The notes beneath the pieces were generated by a model. The model had not been told where the DNA came from. It did not search any database and was given only the letters and a program-made list of their open reading frames with translations. DNA of 64,000 bases from Streptomyces verrucosisporus. GTDB lineage: Bacteria; Actinomycetota; Actinomycetes; Streptomycetales; Streptomycetaceae. Positions within the stretch are counted from its first letter, which is position 1; every line of letters starts with the position of its first letter. The stretch covers positions 105,730 to 169,729 of the forward strand of contig NZ_JADEYH010000012.1 in NCBI RefSeq assembly GCF_017114865.1, written 5' to 3'. Both the position numbers and the translations under genes were made by a program. Positions 43,346 through 51,927 of the stretch are shown one piece after another.

Positions 43346-45025
43346 ATGACCGACAAGAAGGACGGGCAGAGCGGGCCGGACAGGCCCGAGGAGCCGTTCG
43401 TCGCGGCGCAGCTCGTCATGACCGACCTCAAGCGCAGCGGCGCTCTCGTCCCGGTCGACCTGTTCGGGGGCACGGCCGCGCGCAACAGCGTCATGAGCAC
43501 CACGGACTTCGAGAACAAGGATCTCGAAGAGATGTTCTCCCTGGTGGACGACGCGGACCCGGCCGACATCGAGAACGCCGCCGACATGCTCTGGGACGCG
43601 GGCGGCAGGATCAGACAGGTCGGCGACGACCTCAGGAAGCACATCGACAAGGTCGACTGGGAGGGCGAGTTCGGCGACAGCTTCCGCGAGTGGGGCCGGA
43701 AGCTGAGCAAGAACACCCTGCTCCTCGCGGACTTCACCGAGAAGGCCAGCACTCAGCTGAAGGCCGCCGGAGTCGGCCTGTCCATGGTGCGCGGCGGCAT
43801 GCCCGAGCGCGACCCGGCGGTCATGGCCGCACCGCGCCTGGAGAGCATCCCGCCCGAGGAGCGCGACGAGTCCAACGAGAAGTACAAACTGGCCAAGAAG
43901 AAGGAGGACAACCGCCAGGAGGCCATCAACCAGATGAACCGCCTGGCCTCCTACTACAAGGTCTCGCACGACAACATGAAGGACCTGGAGGAGCCGGAGT
44001 TCGGCCCGATGCCGAACGTCGGCATGCCGCCGGCGCCGCCGCCCGGGTCCGGGGACGAGTTCCTTCCCGGGCCCGGGCGTAACTCCGTAGCCTCCGGTTA
44101 CGGAAATGGCGGACTCGCCAGCGGCTCGCAGGCCACCGGCATGGGAGCGACGCCTTCCGCTCCGACCGAGCCCGGCTTCGTCGGGGGATCCCCCGCTCCT
44201 CAGGAGTCTGTGCGCACGGACCTCAACACCGTCGCTCCCGTGGCGCCTCCCGCACCCGCCGACGCCGGTCCGCGCGCCCCGGCCGCCTCGACGGGCGGCG
44301 GGCCCGCAGCGCCCGGCCCCGTCCTGCCCGGACCTGCCCCCGCTCCCACTCACAGAGGAGGGGGGAACCTCAAGCAGGTGGGGACCTCCAGGCTCCCGAC
44401 CACACACGCTCCAGGCCAGGGGTCTGGTCAGCCCGGCACGGGACGAGCAGGTGGACCGCCCACCGTTCCGCCGGCGAACAACACGAATCCCCGTCCGATC
44501 ACAGGCTCCGGCTCACCCGCCGGAAGGACGCCCACCGCGACGGCCCCGCCCATGGGGCGGGGCGGCAGCGGCATCTTCGGAGGGACTCCGCAGCAGGGTC
44601 AAGGGACGTCCAACAGCCCGCGTCTTCCGCGAGGAACCGTGGTCGGCGCGGAACACGGCATAACGGGACGCCCTCCGGGGGGAGCCACGGGCACGGGAGC
44701 GATCGGCTCGGGGGCGGGCAGCGGCTCCACCGGGCGCAGGCCGGGTGCGTCGACCGGCGGCGGTGCCGTCGGAGCCCCCCGGAGCGCCCCGGGCCAGGGC
44801 GGCGCGGTGCGCTCCTTCACACCCGGCGGCTCCGGGCTGACGAGAGGTGGCACAGGCGGAACGGGTGGGAGCGGTCAGAGCACGACGGGCGCGGTGCCCC
44901 GCGGCGGAAGCACCAGCCCCCGCGAGGTGGACCGGAAGGACTCCCGCAGGCCCGACTACCTCACCGAGGACGAAGAGACCTGGCGGACGGGGCGCAACGG
45001 AATCGCCCCTCCTGTTATCGACTAA
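43346..45025 (+). CDS. WXG protein with long Gly/Pro-rich tail, likely type VII substrate
   Basis: The 559 residues split into a helical N-domain of about 230 residues and a disordered Gly/Pro/Ser/Thr-rich tail. The N-domain has a W-E-G turn (DKVDWEGEFGDSFREWGRKL near 102-121) and VSHDNMKDLEEPEFG. The protein ends with RRPDYLTEDEETWRTG, where Y-L-T-E-D fits the YxxxD/E export signal. The plan recalls mycobacterial PPE and EspB-like substrates. It lies between two mycosin genes in the secretion locus. The tail's low complexity suggests a surface or wall-spanning role. Confidence 0.8.
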   Translation: MTDKKDGQSGPDRPEEPFVAAQLVMTDLKRSGALVPVDLFGGTAARNSVMSTTDFENKDLEEMFSLVDDADPADIENAADMLWDAGGRIRQVGDDLRKHIDKVDWEGEFGDSFREWGRKLSKNTLLLADFTEKASTQLKAAGVGLSMVRGGMPERDPAVMAAPRLESIPPEERDESNEKYKLAKKKEDNRQEAINQMNRLASYYKVSHDNMKDLEEPEFGPMPNVGMPPAPPPGSGDEFLPGPGRNSVASGYGNGGLASGSQATGMGATPSAPTEPGFVGGSPAPQESVRTDLNTVAPVAPPAPADAGPRAPAASTGGGPAAPGPVLPGPAPAPTHRGGGNLKQVGTSRLPTTHAPGQGSGQPGTGRAGGPPTVPPANNTNPRPITGSGSPAGRTPTATAPPMGRGGSGIFGGTPQQGQGTSNSPRLPRGTVVGAEHGITGRPPGGATGTGAIGSGAGSGSTGRRPGASTGGGAVGAPRSAPGQGGAVRSFTPGGSGLTRGGTGGTGGSGQSTTGAVPRGGSTSPREVDRKDSRRPDYLTEDEETWRTGRNGIAPPVID

Positions 45026-45044
45026 CCCACGACAGAGAGCGGCG

Positions 45045-46313
45045 ATGACGGCAGGACACGACCACGGCCACAGGTTGCCGTCGCGGCGGATGCGACGGCG
45101 CCTGCTCTCCGTGCTGGCTGTAACCGGTGCATGGACTGTATGCCTCGTCGGGACGGCACCTGTGGCTCGGGCGGAAGACGTCCGTTCGCAGCAGTGGTAT
45201 CTGGACGCCATGCGGGCCGAGGAGATGTGGGAGGTCAGCACGGGCGAGGGCATCAAGGTGGCCGTCATCGACAGCGGTGTCAACGACTCCACCGATGCTC
45301 TCCGGGGCCAGGTGCTGCCCGGGGAGGATATGACCGGATCCCCTGGGGAAGCCACCGATGACTACCTCGGCCATGGGACGGACATGGCCGAGGTCATCGC
45401 CGGTACAGGGAAGAACGGGAGCATCCGGGGGCTGGCCCCTGGAGCGAAGATCATCCCATATCGCATTCCGCTGAAAGGCCTGGGCAACAAGCTCAAAGCC
45501 GACGGCTATATGAAGGCGATCCGTGCGGCGGCCGACAGTGATGCCAAGATCATCAGTATGTCCTTCGGAGGCTCGTACTACGACTCTGCCGGAGCCGAGG
45601 CCGTCGAGTACGCGATCAGCAAGGGGAAACTGCTCTTCGCTTCCGTCGGAAATGATGCCGAAGGTGAGAACAAGCCGAGATATCCCGCCTCGTACCCCGG
45701 CGTCGTCGGTGTGGGCGCCACTGATGAGAAGGGCGAGGTGACGGGCTTCTCCCAATACGGCGTCAACGTGGATCTGTCCGCTCCAGGAAGCGAAATGCCC
45801 GGATGGTGTGACAAGAACTTTCAGAAGTACTGCGCCGGCAAGGGAGGCACCAGTGCTGCCACTGCCATCGCCTCCGCATCGGCGGCTCTGATCTGGGCCA
45901 AGAACCCGGACTGGACGGCCAATCAGGTTCTGCGTGTGCTCGTGGACACCGCCGGGCGCAAGGACCGGAAAGAGGGGGCCTCCAGCGTCTACATCGGATA
46001 CGGTGCCGTCCGGCCCCGCATCCACCTCCTCGAAGGCAAGGGCGATCCCGGAGAACCGGGCACGAACCCGATCGAGGTCACGGAACCGACCCTCCCGCCG
46101 GAGGCGTCCTCCTCGGAGGGGGAGAGCGACGGCAAGAACGACCGGGGTGGCGCCGGGGGAACGGACGAGGACCGGAACGACCAGGGTGAGGCCGCGGCCG
46201 CCGCGTCGGAGGACGACGGCAGTCTGTGGATCTACCTGGGGGCGGGTGCCGCGGCGGCCATCGTGGTCGTCGGCGCATTCGTTCTCGTGCGGAGGACGAT
46301 CCGCGGGACATGA
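45045..46313 (+). CDS. Mycosin-like membrane-anchored subtilisin protease (second copy)
   Basis: The 422 residues have a signal peptide ending PVARA near 43, an S8 domain with aspartate in VAVIDSGVNDSTD (near 73), histidine in YLGHGTDMAEVIAG (near 110), serine in GKGGTSAATAIASASAAL (near 270), and a linker of acidic and Ser/Glu character. A C-terminal span (LWIYLGAGAAAAIVVVGAFV) is followed by RRTIRGT. It is clearly related to the 41519 protein but with different active-site surroundings. A second protease may serve different substrates. ATG 45045; 19 bp after the WXG gene. Confidence 0.93.
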   Translation: MTAGHDHGHRLPSRRMRRRLLSVLAVTGAWTVCLVGTAPVARAEDVRSQQWYLDAMRAEEMWEVSTGEGIKVAVIDSGVNDSTDALRGQVLPGEDMTGSPGEATDDYLGHGTDMAEVIAGTGKNGSIRGLAPGAKIIPYRIPLKGLGNKLKADGYMKAIRAAADSDAKIISMSFGGSYYDSAGAEAVEYAISKGKLLFASVGNDAEGENKPRYPASYPGVVGVGATDEKGEVTGFSQYGVNVDLSAPGSEMPGWCDKNFQKYCAGKGGTSAATAIASASAALIWAKNPDWTANQVLRVLVDTAGRKDRKEGASSVYIGYGAVRPRIHLLEGKGDPGEPGTNPIEVTEPTLPPEASSSEGESDGKNDRGGAGGTDEDRNDQGEAAAAASEDDGSLWIYLGAGAAAAIVVVGAFVLVRRTIRGT

Positions 46314-46384
46314 CGGGGCCCGTACGCGGAGCGCCCACGAAGACCAGCCAGTGAACACCATCAACCCGATTCGAGGAGAACGGT

Positions 46385-46750
46385 ATGTCCGGAGAAGGTG
46401 GCGGCGACTTCCAGTCAAGCGAGGCCGATCTCAACGACCTGATCAAAGAGGTCAACGAGATGCAGGTCAAGCTCAAGAACAAGCTCTCCAGGCTGAATGA
46501 CGTGGTCGACACGATTCAGCATGCCTGGAAGGGCGATGCCGCGAACTCCTACGACAGGCTCCAGCGGCAGACCAACGACTACGGCCGGAAGCTGGACGGT
46601 CGGCTTCAGCTGATCGAGGACGCCCTCGAGGCGAGCAAGCAGGGGTTCACCGCCAACGAGATCGACCAGATGGAGAAGTTCAACCATCTGGCGAAGGCGA
46701 GCCCGATCAGCGACTTCGCCGGCACGGGCAGCACCCCGACCATCAAGTAA
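46385..46750 (+). CDS. WXG100 protein, EsxB-like
   Basis: A 121-residue WXG100 protein: two long helices joined at HAWKGDAANSYDRLQRQTND (W-K-G near 55), preceded by DLNDLIKEVNEMQVKLKNKL. It is somewhat longer than the 95-105 standard, with a short flexible C-terminus (ISDFAGTGSTPTIK) without an obvious YxxxD/E motif. It should form a dimer with the product 29 bp downstream and be exported by the ESX system. ATG 46385 follows GAGGAG. Confidence 0.92.
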   Translation: MSGEGGGDFQSSEADLNDLIKEVNEMQVKLKNKLSRLNDVVDTIQHAWKGDAANSYDRLQRQTNDYGRKLDGRLQLIEDALEASKQGFTANEIDQMEKFNHLAKASPISDFAGTGSTPTIK

Positions 46751-46779
46751 CGAGCCGCACAGAGAAGGCAGGGGTCGAT

Positions 46780-47067
46780 ATGACCATCAAGATCACGTAT
46801 GCCACCGTCATCTCCGCGGCGGATGACGTCCGCAATGCGGCCAAGGAGCTGACGATCCAGCTCAACGCGCTCGAGGACAAAGTGATGAAGGTCGTCAACA
46901 CCTGGGACGGTGAGGCGAAGCAGGCGTTCAAGGCCAAGCACGACGGCTGGGGCCGGGACGTCAGCGGCCTGAACACCACCCTCAACGCCATCGCCGACAA
47001 CCTGGTCGAGTCGACCAATGGCTACCAGCGGACGGACCGCAAGGCGGCCCAGCGGTTCGAGTTCTGA
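46780..47067 (+). CDS. WXG100 protein, EsxA-like
   Basis: The 95-residue protein has the canonical hairpin: ISAADDVRNAAKELTIQLNA, the turn VNTWDGEAKQAF (W-D-G near 42), and a second helix NTTLNAIADNLVESTNGYQR. Its tail carries Y-Q-R-T-D, which fits the YxxxD/E secretion signal, so within the pair this is the member likely recognised by EccC. A strong terminator follows. Confidence 0.93.
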   Translation: MTIKITYATVISAADDVRNAAKELTIQLNALEDKVMKVVNTWDGEAKQAFKAKHDGWGRDVSGLNTTLNAIADNLVESTNGYQRTDRKAAQRFEF

Positions 47068-47093
47068 TCGCTCGGGTCTGCCGCGAGCACATC

Positions 47094-47141
47094 GGAGGGC
47101 GCCCGGTGGCCGGACGAAGATCCGGCCACCGGGCGCCCTCC
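47094..47141. terminator. 21-bp hairpin after the esx pair
   Basis: A perfect 21-bp stem (47094-47114 with 47121-47141) with loop CGAAGA lies 26 bp after the EsxA-like stop and 48 bp before the end of the convergent DUF397 gene. It is one of the strongest hairpins in the window. Confidence 0.8.
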
Positions 47142-47188
47142 CGCTTTCCCGCCCGTTCCCGGCCGATGAGAGGCCGGGGCGCAAAGGC

Positions 47189-47422
47189 TCAGGGCTTGAG
47201 GTCGAACTCCCCGTCGCGGACCCCGAGGACGAAGGCCCGCCACTCGGCGGCGGTGTAGCGCAGCACGGTGTCGGGGTCCTTGGAGTTGCGCATGGCCACG
47301 GCGCCGCCCGGCAGATGGGCGATCTCCACCTTCTCGTCCTCCGGACCGCCGGGCGCGCTCTCCCACACGGCGTCGGAGATGTCCATCGCGTACAGCTCGT
47401 CCTTCTCCTGCTGAGTCCCCAT
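47189..47422 (-). CDS. DUF397 protein within the type VII locus
   Basis: The 77-residue product has the DUF397 pattern: DAVWESAPGGPEDEKVEIAH, LPGGAVAMRNSKDPDTVLRY then TAAEWRAFVLGVRDGEFDL. There is no XRE/DUF5753 gene beside it, unlike the pair at 14.4-15.5 kb. It is read in the same direction as eccC, 243 bp downstream of it, and may be a regulator on its own promoter. Confidence 0.85.
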   Translation of the reverse strand: MGTQQEKDELYAMDISDAVWESAPGGPEDEKVEIAHLPGGAVAMRNSKDPDTVLRYTAAEWRAFVLGVRDGEFDLKP

Positions 47423-47665
47423 CAGTGTCCTTCCTCGATGGACGCCGGCGACGGGAGCCTGCCCCCGTGCCACGCCGCACCGCGTATCCGAGATGCGGCA
47501 TCGGTGAACGTGGGGGCACGGCGCGGTGCTGCGCGGCTCACGGCCCCCGGGCAAGATAACAGCCCGGTATGCGCTCCGAGGGGCGTCCGCACAACCTCCG
47601 GTACGGGGAAGGCCCCGGGACGGCGGTACGGCCCGTGGGGCCGGACGCACCGCCGCCCGCGAAGG

Positions 47666-50600
47666 TCAGTTCGGGGGCAGCCAGCCCACCTGGACCAGCG
47701 GGGCCCCGCGCTTGCGGGAGACGAAGTGGCCCCGGCCGGGCGGCATCGGCCGACCGCGGACGTTGCCGAGGAGATCGCCCTCGCCGGGGTCGGCGGAGAG
47801 GACCACACCCTGGGCCCCGAGCTCCTTGATGCGCTGCATGAACGGCTCGTAGGAGGCACGGGAGGCCCCGGCGGAGCTGCGGGCGATGATGAAGCAGACG
47901 CCGATGTCCCGGGCGAAGGGCAGGTGCTCGGTGAGCATCGCCAGCGGGTTGCCGCTGGAGGTGGAGACCAGCTCGTAGTCGTCGATGATCATGAACATCT
48001 TCGGGCCGTGCCACCAGCTGCGGTCGCGCAGCTGCTGCGGGGTGACGTCCTCCGGCGGGGTGCGCTTCTCCATCAGGTCCTTCATCGCGGCCATGTGCGT
48101 GTCCATGGCGTTGGACATGGCGGCGTACACGATGAGGTGGGAGTCGGGGATGTCGCCCAGCAGCGAGCGCCGGTAGTCGGCGACGACGATGCGCGCCTCG
48201 TCGGACGTGTAGCGCTCGCAGATCTGCTTGGCCAGCAGGCGCAGCAGCGCCGTCTTGCCCGACTCGCTCTCGCCGAAGACCAGGAAGAACGGGTCGGTCT
48301 CGAAGTCGACGAAGACCGGCTGCAGGGTGTTCTCGTCGATGCCGAAGGCGACGCCGTGCCGGGGGTGGTCGCCGCCCCCGGGCAGCCGGCCGGCGGGCAG
48401 CTCGCGCGGCAGCAGCCGCACTGGCGGGGCCGCGGGCCCCTGCCAGGCGTCGGCCACCGCCCGGGTCAGCGCCGCGGTGGCGTCGGAGAGCTCCTCGTCG
48501 GAGGTGACGCCGTCGATACGCGGCACCGCGGTCATGAAGTGCAGCTTCTCCGGTGTCTGGCCGCGCCCGGGGACACCGGTGGGCACGTTCGCCGCGACCT
48601 TGCGGTCGAACTCCGAGTCCATGGTGTCGCCCAGCCGCAGCTCCAGCCGGTTCAGCAGCTGGTCCTTCAGGGCCGGACGCACCTCCATGTACCGGGAGGC
48701 CGCCACCACGACGTGGATGCCGTAGCCCAGACCGCGGGAGGCGATGTCGGTGACGACGGCCTCCAGCATCTCGTACTCCTGCTTGAAGGCGCCCCAGCCG
48801 TCGATGACCAGGAACACATCGCCCCACGGCTGGTCGGTGATCTCCCCGCGGGCCCGGCGGCGCCGGAAAGTGGCGATGGAGTCGACGCCGGTGGCCCGGA
48901 AGTACTCCTCGCGCTGATTGAGCACACCGGCGACCTCGGCCACGGTCCGCCGCACCCGCTCCGGGTCCAGTCTCGACGCGATGCCGCCCACGTGCGGCAG
49001 GTCCCGCACGGCCGACAGGCCGCCGCCGCCGAAGTCCAGCCCGTAGAACTGGACCTCCTGCGGGGTGTGGGTGAGGGCGAAGGAGGTGATCAGGGTGCGC
49101 AGCAGGGTGGACTTGCCCGCCTGCGGGCCGCCGACGACCAGCATGTGGCCCGCGGCGCCGGAGAAGTCGCGCAGCAGCGTCTCGCGCCGCTGCTCGAACG
49201 GCTTGTCCACCAGGCCCAGGGGGACCGTCAGCCGGCCCGAGTGCTGGTGGTCCGGCTGGGTCAGGCCACGGCCGGGGACCACCGACAGACCGGGCAGCAG
49301 CTCGTCCAGCGGCGACGCCCGGTCCAGCGGCGGCAGCCACACCTGGTGGGCGGCCGGACCCTGGTTCTCCAGCCGGCGCACGACGACGTCCAGAACGGTG
49401 TCGGCCAGTGCGTCGTCGTCGGCCGGGGCGGCGGGCACGGGGGCCGGGACGGGCCCGGGGCGCCGGGGGGCGGGCACCGGCACCGGCCTGGCGGTGAAGA
49501 GCACCGGCCGGCGCTCGGCGGGCAGCGGGCCGCCGGCGGCCCCGGCGGAGGCGGAGGTGCCGGAGCGGTAGGTGCCCGATACGTAGGCGGCCTTGAAGCG
49601 GACCATCTCGTCGGTGCCGAACTTCAGGTAGCCCGAACCGGGCACCGACGGCAGGTGGTAGGCGTCCGGCACGCCCAGCGCCGCGCGGGACTCGGCCGCG
49701 GAGAAGGTGCGCAGACCGATCCGGTACGACAGATAGGTCTCCAGGCCGCGCAGCCGGCCCTCCTCCAGACGCTGCGAGGCCAGCAGCAGGTGCACGCCCA
49801 GCGAACGGCCGATGCGGCCGATCTGGATGAACATGTCGATGAAGTCCGGCTTGGCCGTGAGCAGTTCGCTGAACTCGTCGATGACCAGCACCAGCGAGGG
49901 CAGCGGGATCAGCGGGGCGCCCGCGGCCCGGGCCCGCTCGTAGTCGTGGACGTTGGCGTAGTTGCCGGCGTCGCGCAGCAGCTCCTGGCGGCGGTTGAGC
50001 TCGCCGCGGATGGAGTCGCCCATGCGGTCGACCAGCGAGAGGTCGTCGGCCAGGTTGGTGATGACGGCCGCCACGTGCGGCATCTGCGACATCCCGGCGA
50101 AGGTCGCGCCGCCCTTGAAGTCCGCCAGCACGAAGTTCAGCGTCTCCGAGGAGTGCGTGACCGCCAGGCCCAGCACCAGGGTGCGCAGCAGCTCGGACTT
50201 GCCCGAACCGGTCGCGCCGACGCACAGGCCGTGCGGGCCCATGCCGTCCTGCGCGGCCTCCTTCAGGTCCAGCATGACCGGCTGGCCGGCCTCGCCCACG
50301 CCGATGGGCACCCGCAGCCGCTCGGCCGTCGAGCGCGGCCGCCAGGTGCGCCGTACGTCGACCGAGGCGGCGTCGCCCAGGCTCAGCAGGTCGGTGAACT
50401 CCAGGTTCGCCAGCAGAGGTTCGTCGTCGTCGCCCCCCGTGCCCATGCGCAGCGGGGCGAGCTGGCGGGCCAGCGCTTCGGCGGCCTCCACGGAGAGGGA
50501 GTCGGGCCGGCCCTGGTACACCGCGCCGTGCGCCGACTCCAGCCGCAGTTCGCCGGGCCGTACGACCACCGACAGCCCGCCGCGCGGACTGCCGATGTCG

Positions 50601-51667
50601 CCGGGCACGACCTCGATGACGGTGACCCCCTGCAGCCCCTCGGCGGAGGCCAGCATCGAGTCCGGGGGCACCACGGAACCGCCGTCCAGCACGACCACCA
50701 CGTGCGGCTGGTCCAGCAGCGGCGGTGCGGAGGAGTTGAAGCGGGGGCGGCCCTCCAGTTTCGCGCCCAGCAGATGCTCGAGGCCGGCGGGATCGCCTGT
50801 GATCAGCCGTCCGCTGCCCGCGCCGTCGGCGACACCGGGGACCTGGACGTGGGGCAGCCACTTGGCCCACTCCCAGCGCTCGGCGCCGTCCCGCCCGGTC
50901 ACCACGCCGACCACCAGGTCCTCGGGGGAGTGCAGGGTGACCAGGGAGGCGACCATGGCTCGGACGGCGCCGTGCACCGGTTCCGGGTCGCCGCTCACCG
51001 TCAGGTGGTAGAAGGCGCGCAGGGACACGGCCATCGGCAGGTTCGCGACGGTGCCCTGCGTCTGCAGGAACTGGTGCATCGCACCGGCCGTCAGCGGCTC
51101 CAGCTCGTCCACCGGCGCCGTCTCCGGAGCCACCAGAGGGGTGGTTAGCCGCTGCTCGCCCAGGCCGACCCGCACATGCACGAAGTCGTCGTCGCTCGCG
51201 CGCCGTTCCCACACCCGGCTCGGCGCCTCCCCGGCGAAGCGCGGGGAGGACTCGGCGACCAGGGCCCACAGCTGGTCCGGCGAGGGGTGCAGGTAGTACT
51301 GCGCGTCCCGCTGCATCCGCGCCGTTTTGCGGACCCTGCGCCTGGTCTGCGCCAGGTACTTGAGGTAGTCGCGGCGCATCTGGGCCATCTCGCCCTGGGT
51401 GCCCCGCCGGTACCGCACGATGGTGGCGACGAGCATGGCCAGGGTGGACGCGATCATGATCACGCCCATGATGCGCATGAAGGGATGCGCGTTCGGCATG
51501 AAGAAGAAGACCACCGAACCACCCATGCCCAGCATCGGCAGGAGCTGGAACAGCACGCTCTCCTGCTGCCCGCGCGGGAGTTCGGGCGGCGGTTCGAGCC
51601 TCAGATCCTCGCCGGGCACGCTGGGCGGCAGCACCCGCGGCGGACGCTTGACGACGATCTGGCTCAC
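47666..51667 (-). CDS. eccC: Type VII secretion motor ATPase EccC
   Basis: EccC recognises substrates and powers ESX export. The 1333-residue protein (undivided, not split into Ca and Cb) has two membrane spans near 37-90, then three FtsK/SpoIIIE ATPase domains. Walker A motifs are GATGSGKS (484-491), GGPQAGKS (846-853) and GESESGKT (1132-1139). Walker B segments read LVLVIDEFS (domain 1), VFLVIDGWG (domain 2) and MFMIIDDYE (domain 3), so only the first has the usual DE pair. The start is GTG 51667. It diverges from eccD across 260 bp. Confidence 0.98.
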   Translation of the reverse strand: MSQIVVKRPPRVLPPSVPGEDLRLEPPPELPRGQQESVLFQLLPMLGMGGSVVFFFMPNAHPFMRIMGVIMIASTLAMLVATIVRYRRGTQGEMAQMRRDYLKYLAQTRRRVRKTARMQRDAQYYLHPSPDQLWALVAESSPRFAGEAPSRVWERRASDDDFVHVRVGLGEQRLTTPLVAPETAPVDELEPLTAGAMHQFLQTQGTVANLPMAVSLRAFYHLTVSGDPEPVHGAVRAMVASLVTLHSPEDLVVGVVTGRDGAERWEWAKWLPHVQVPGVADGAGSGRLITGDPAGLEHLLGAKLEGRPRFNSSAPPLLDQPHVVVVLDGGSVVPPDSMLASAEGLQGVTVIEVVPGDIGSPRGGLSVVVRPGELRLESAHGAVYQGRPDSLSVEAAEALARQLAPLRMGTGGDDDEPLLANLEFTDLLSLGDAASVDVRRTWRPRSTAERLRVPIGVGEAGQPVMLDLKEAAQDGMGPHGLCVGATGSGKSELLRTLVLGLAVTHSSETLNFVLADFKGGATFAGMSQMPHVAAVITNLADDLSLVDRMGDSIRGELNRRQELLRDAGNYANVHDYERARAAGAPLIPLPSLVLVIDEFSELLTAKPDFIDMFIQIGRIGRSLGVHLLLASQRLEEGRLRGLETYLSYRIGLRTFSAAESRAALGVPDAYHLPSVPGSGYLKFGTDEMVRFKAAYVSGTYRSGTSASAGAAGGPLPAERRPVLFTARPVPVPAPRRPGPVPAPVPAAPADDDALADTVLDVVVRRLENQGPAAHQVWLPPLDRASPLDELLPGLSVVPGRGLTQPDHQHSGRLTVPLGLVDKPFEQRRETLLRDFSGAAGHMLVVGGPQAGKSTLLRTLITSFALTHTPQEVQFYGLDFGGGGLSAVRDLPHVGGIASRLDPERVRRTVAEVAGVLNQREEYFRATGVDSIATFRRRRARGEITDQPWGDVFLVIDGWGAFKQEYEMLEAVVTDIASRGLGYGIHVVVAASRYMEVRPALKDQLLNRLELRLGDTMDSEFDRKVAANVPTGVPGRGQTPEKLHFMTAVPRIDGVTSDEELSDATAALTRAVADAWQGPAAPPVRLLPRELPAGRLPGGGDHPRHGVAFGIDENTLQPVFVDFETDPFFLVFGESESGKTALLRLLAKQICERYTSDEARIVVADYRRSLLGDIPDSHLIVYAAMSNAMDTHMAAMKDLMEKRTPPEDVTPQQLRDRSWWHGPKMFMIIDDYELVSTSSGNPLAMLTEHLPFARDIGVCFIIARSSAGASRASYEPFMQRIKELGAQGVVLSADPGEGDLLGNVRGRPMPPGRGHFVSRKRGAPLVQVGWLPPN

Positions 51668-51927
51668 GGAAGCATCAATCCCTCGGGCAGAGCGGGACGG
51701 TGGTGTGCCTGCCGACGCCCCCGTGGCGACGGACCCCGTCCGCGCGGGGCGATACTACTGGCAGCCGGTGATGCCGGGGGGGCGGTAGGGTGGCGCGCGG
51801 CGTGTGCGCGGCGTGAGCGGCCGGCCAGGGTGAAGAGCCGCGGAAGAACGCGGAGTTCCGGTAGAAGGCCCGTGCGCATCGTGTGGAGCCAGTGAGCCAG
51901 TGAGCAGCCCACGAGGGGGATCTCAAG

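Noticed and set aside
47018..51148. 1376-residue plus-strand frame opposite eccC
   Set aside because: Gly/Val/His/Gln-rich antisense frame, clearly a shadow of EccC.
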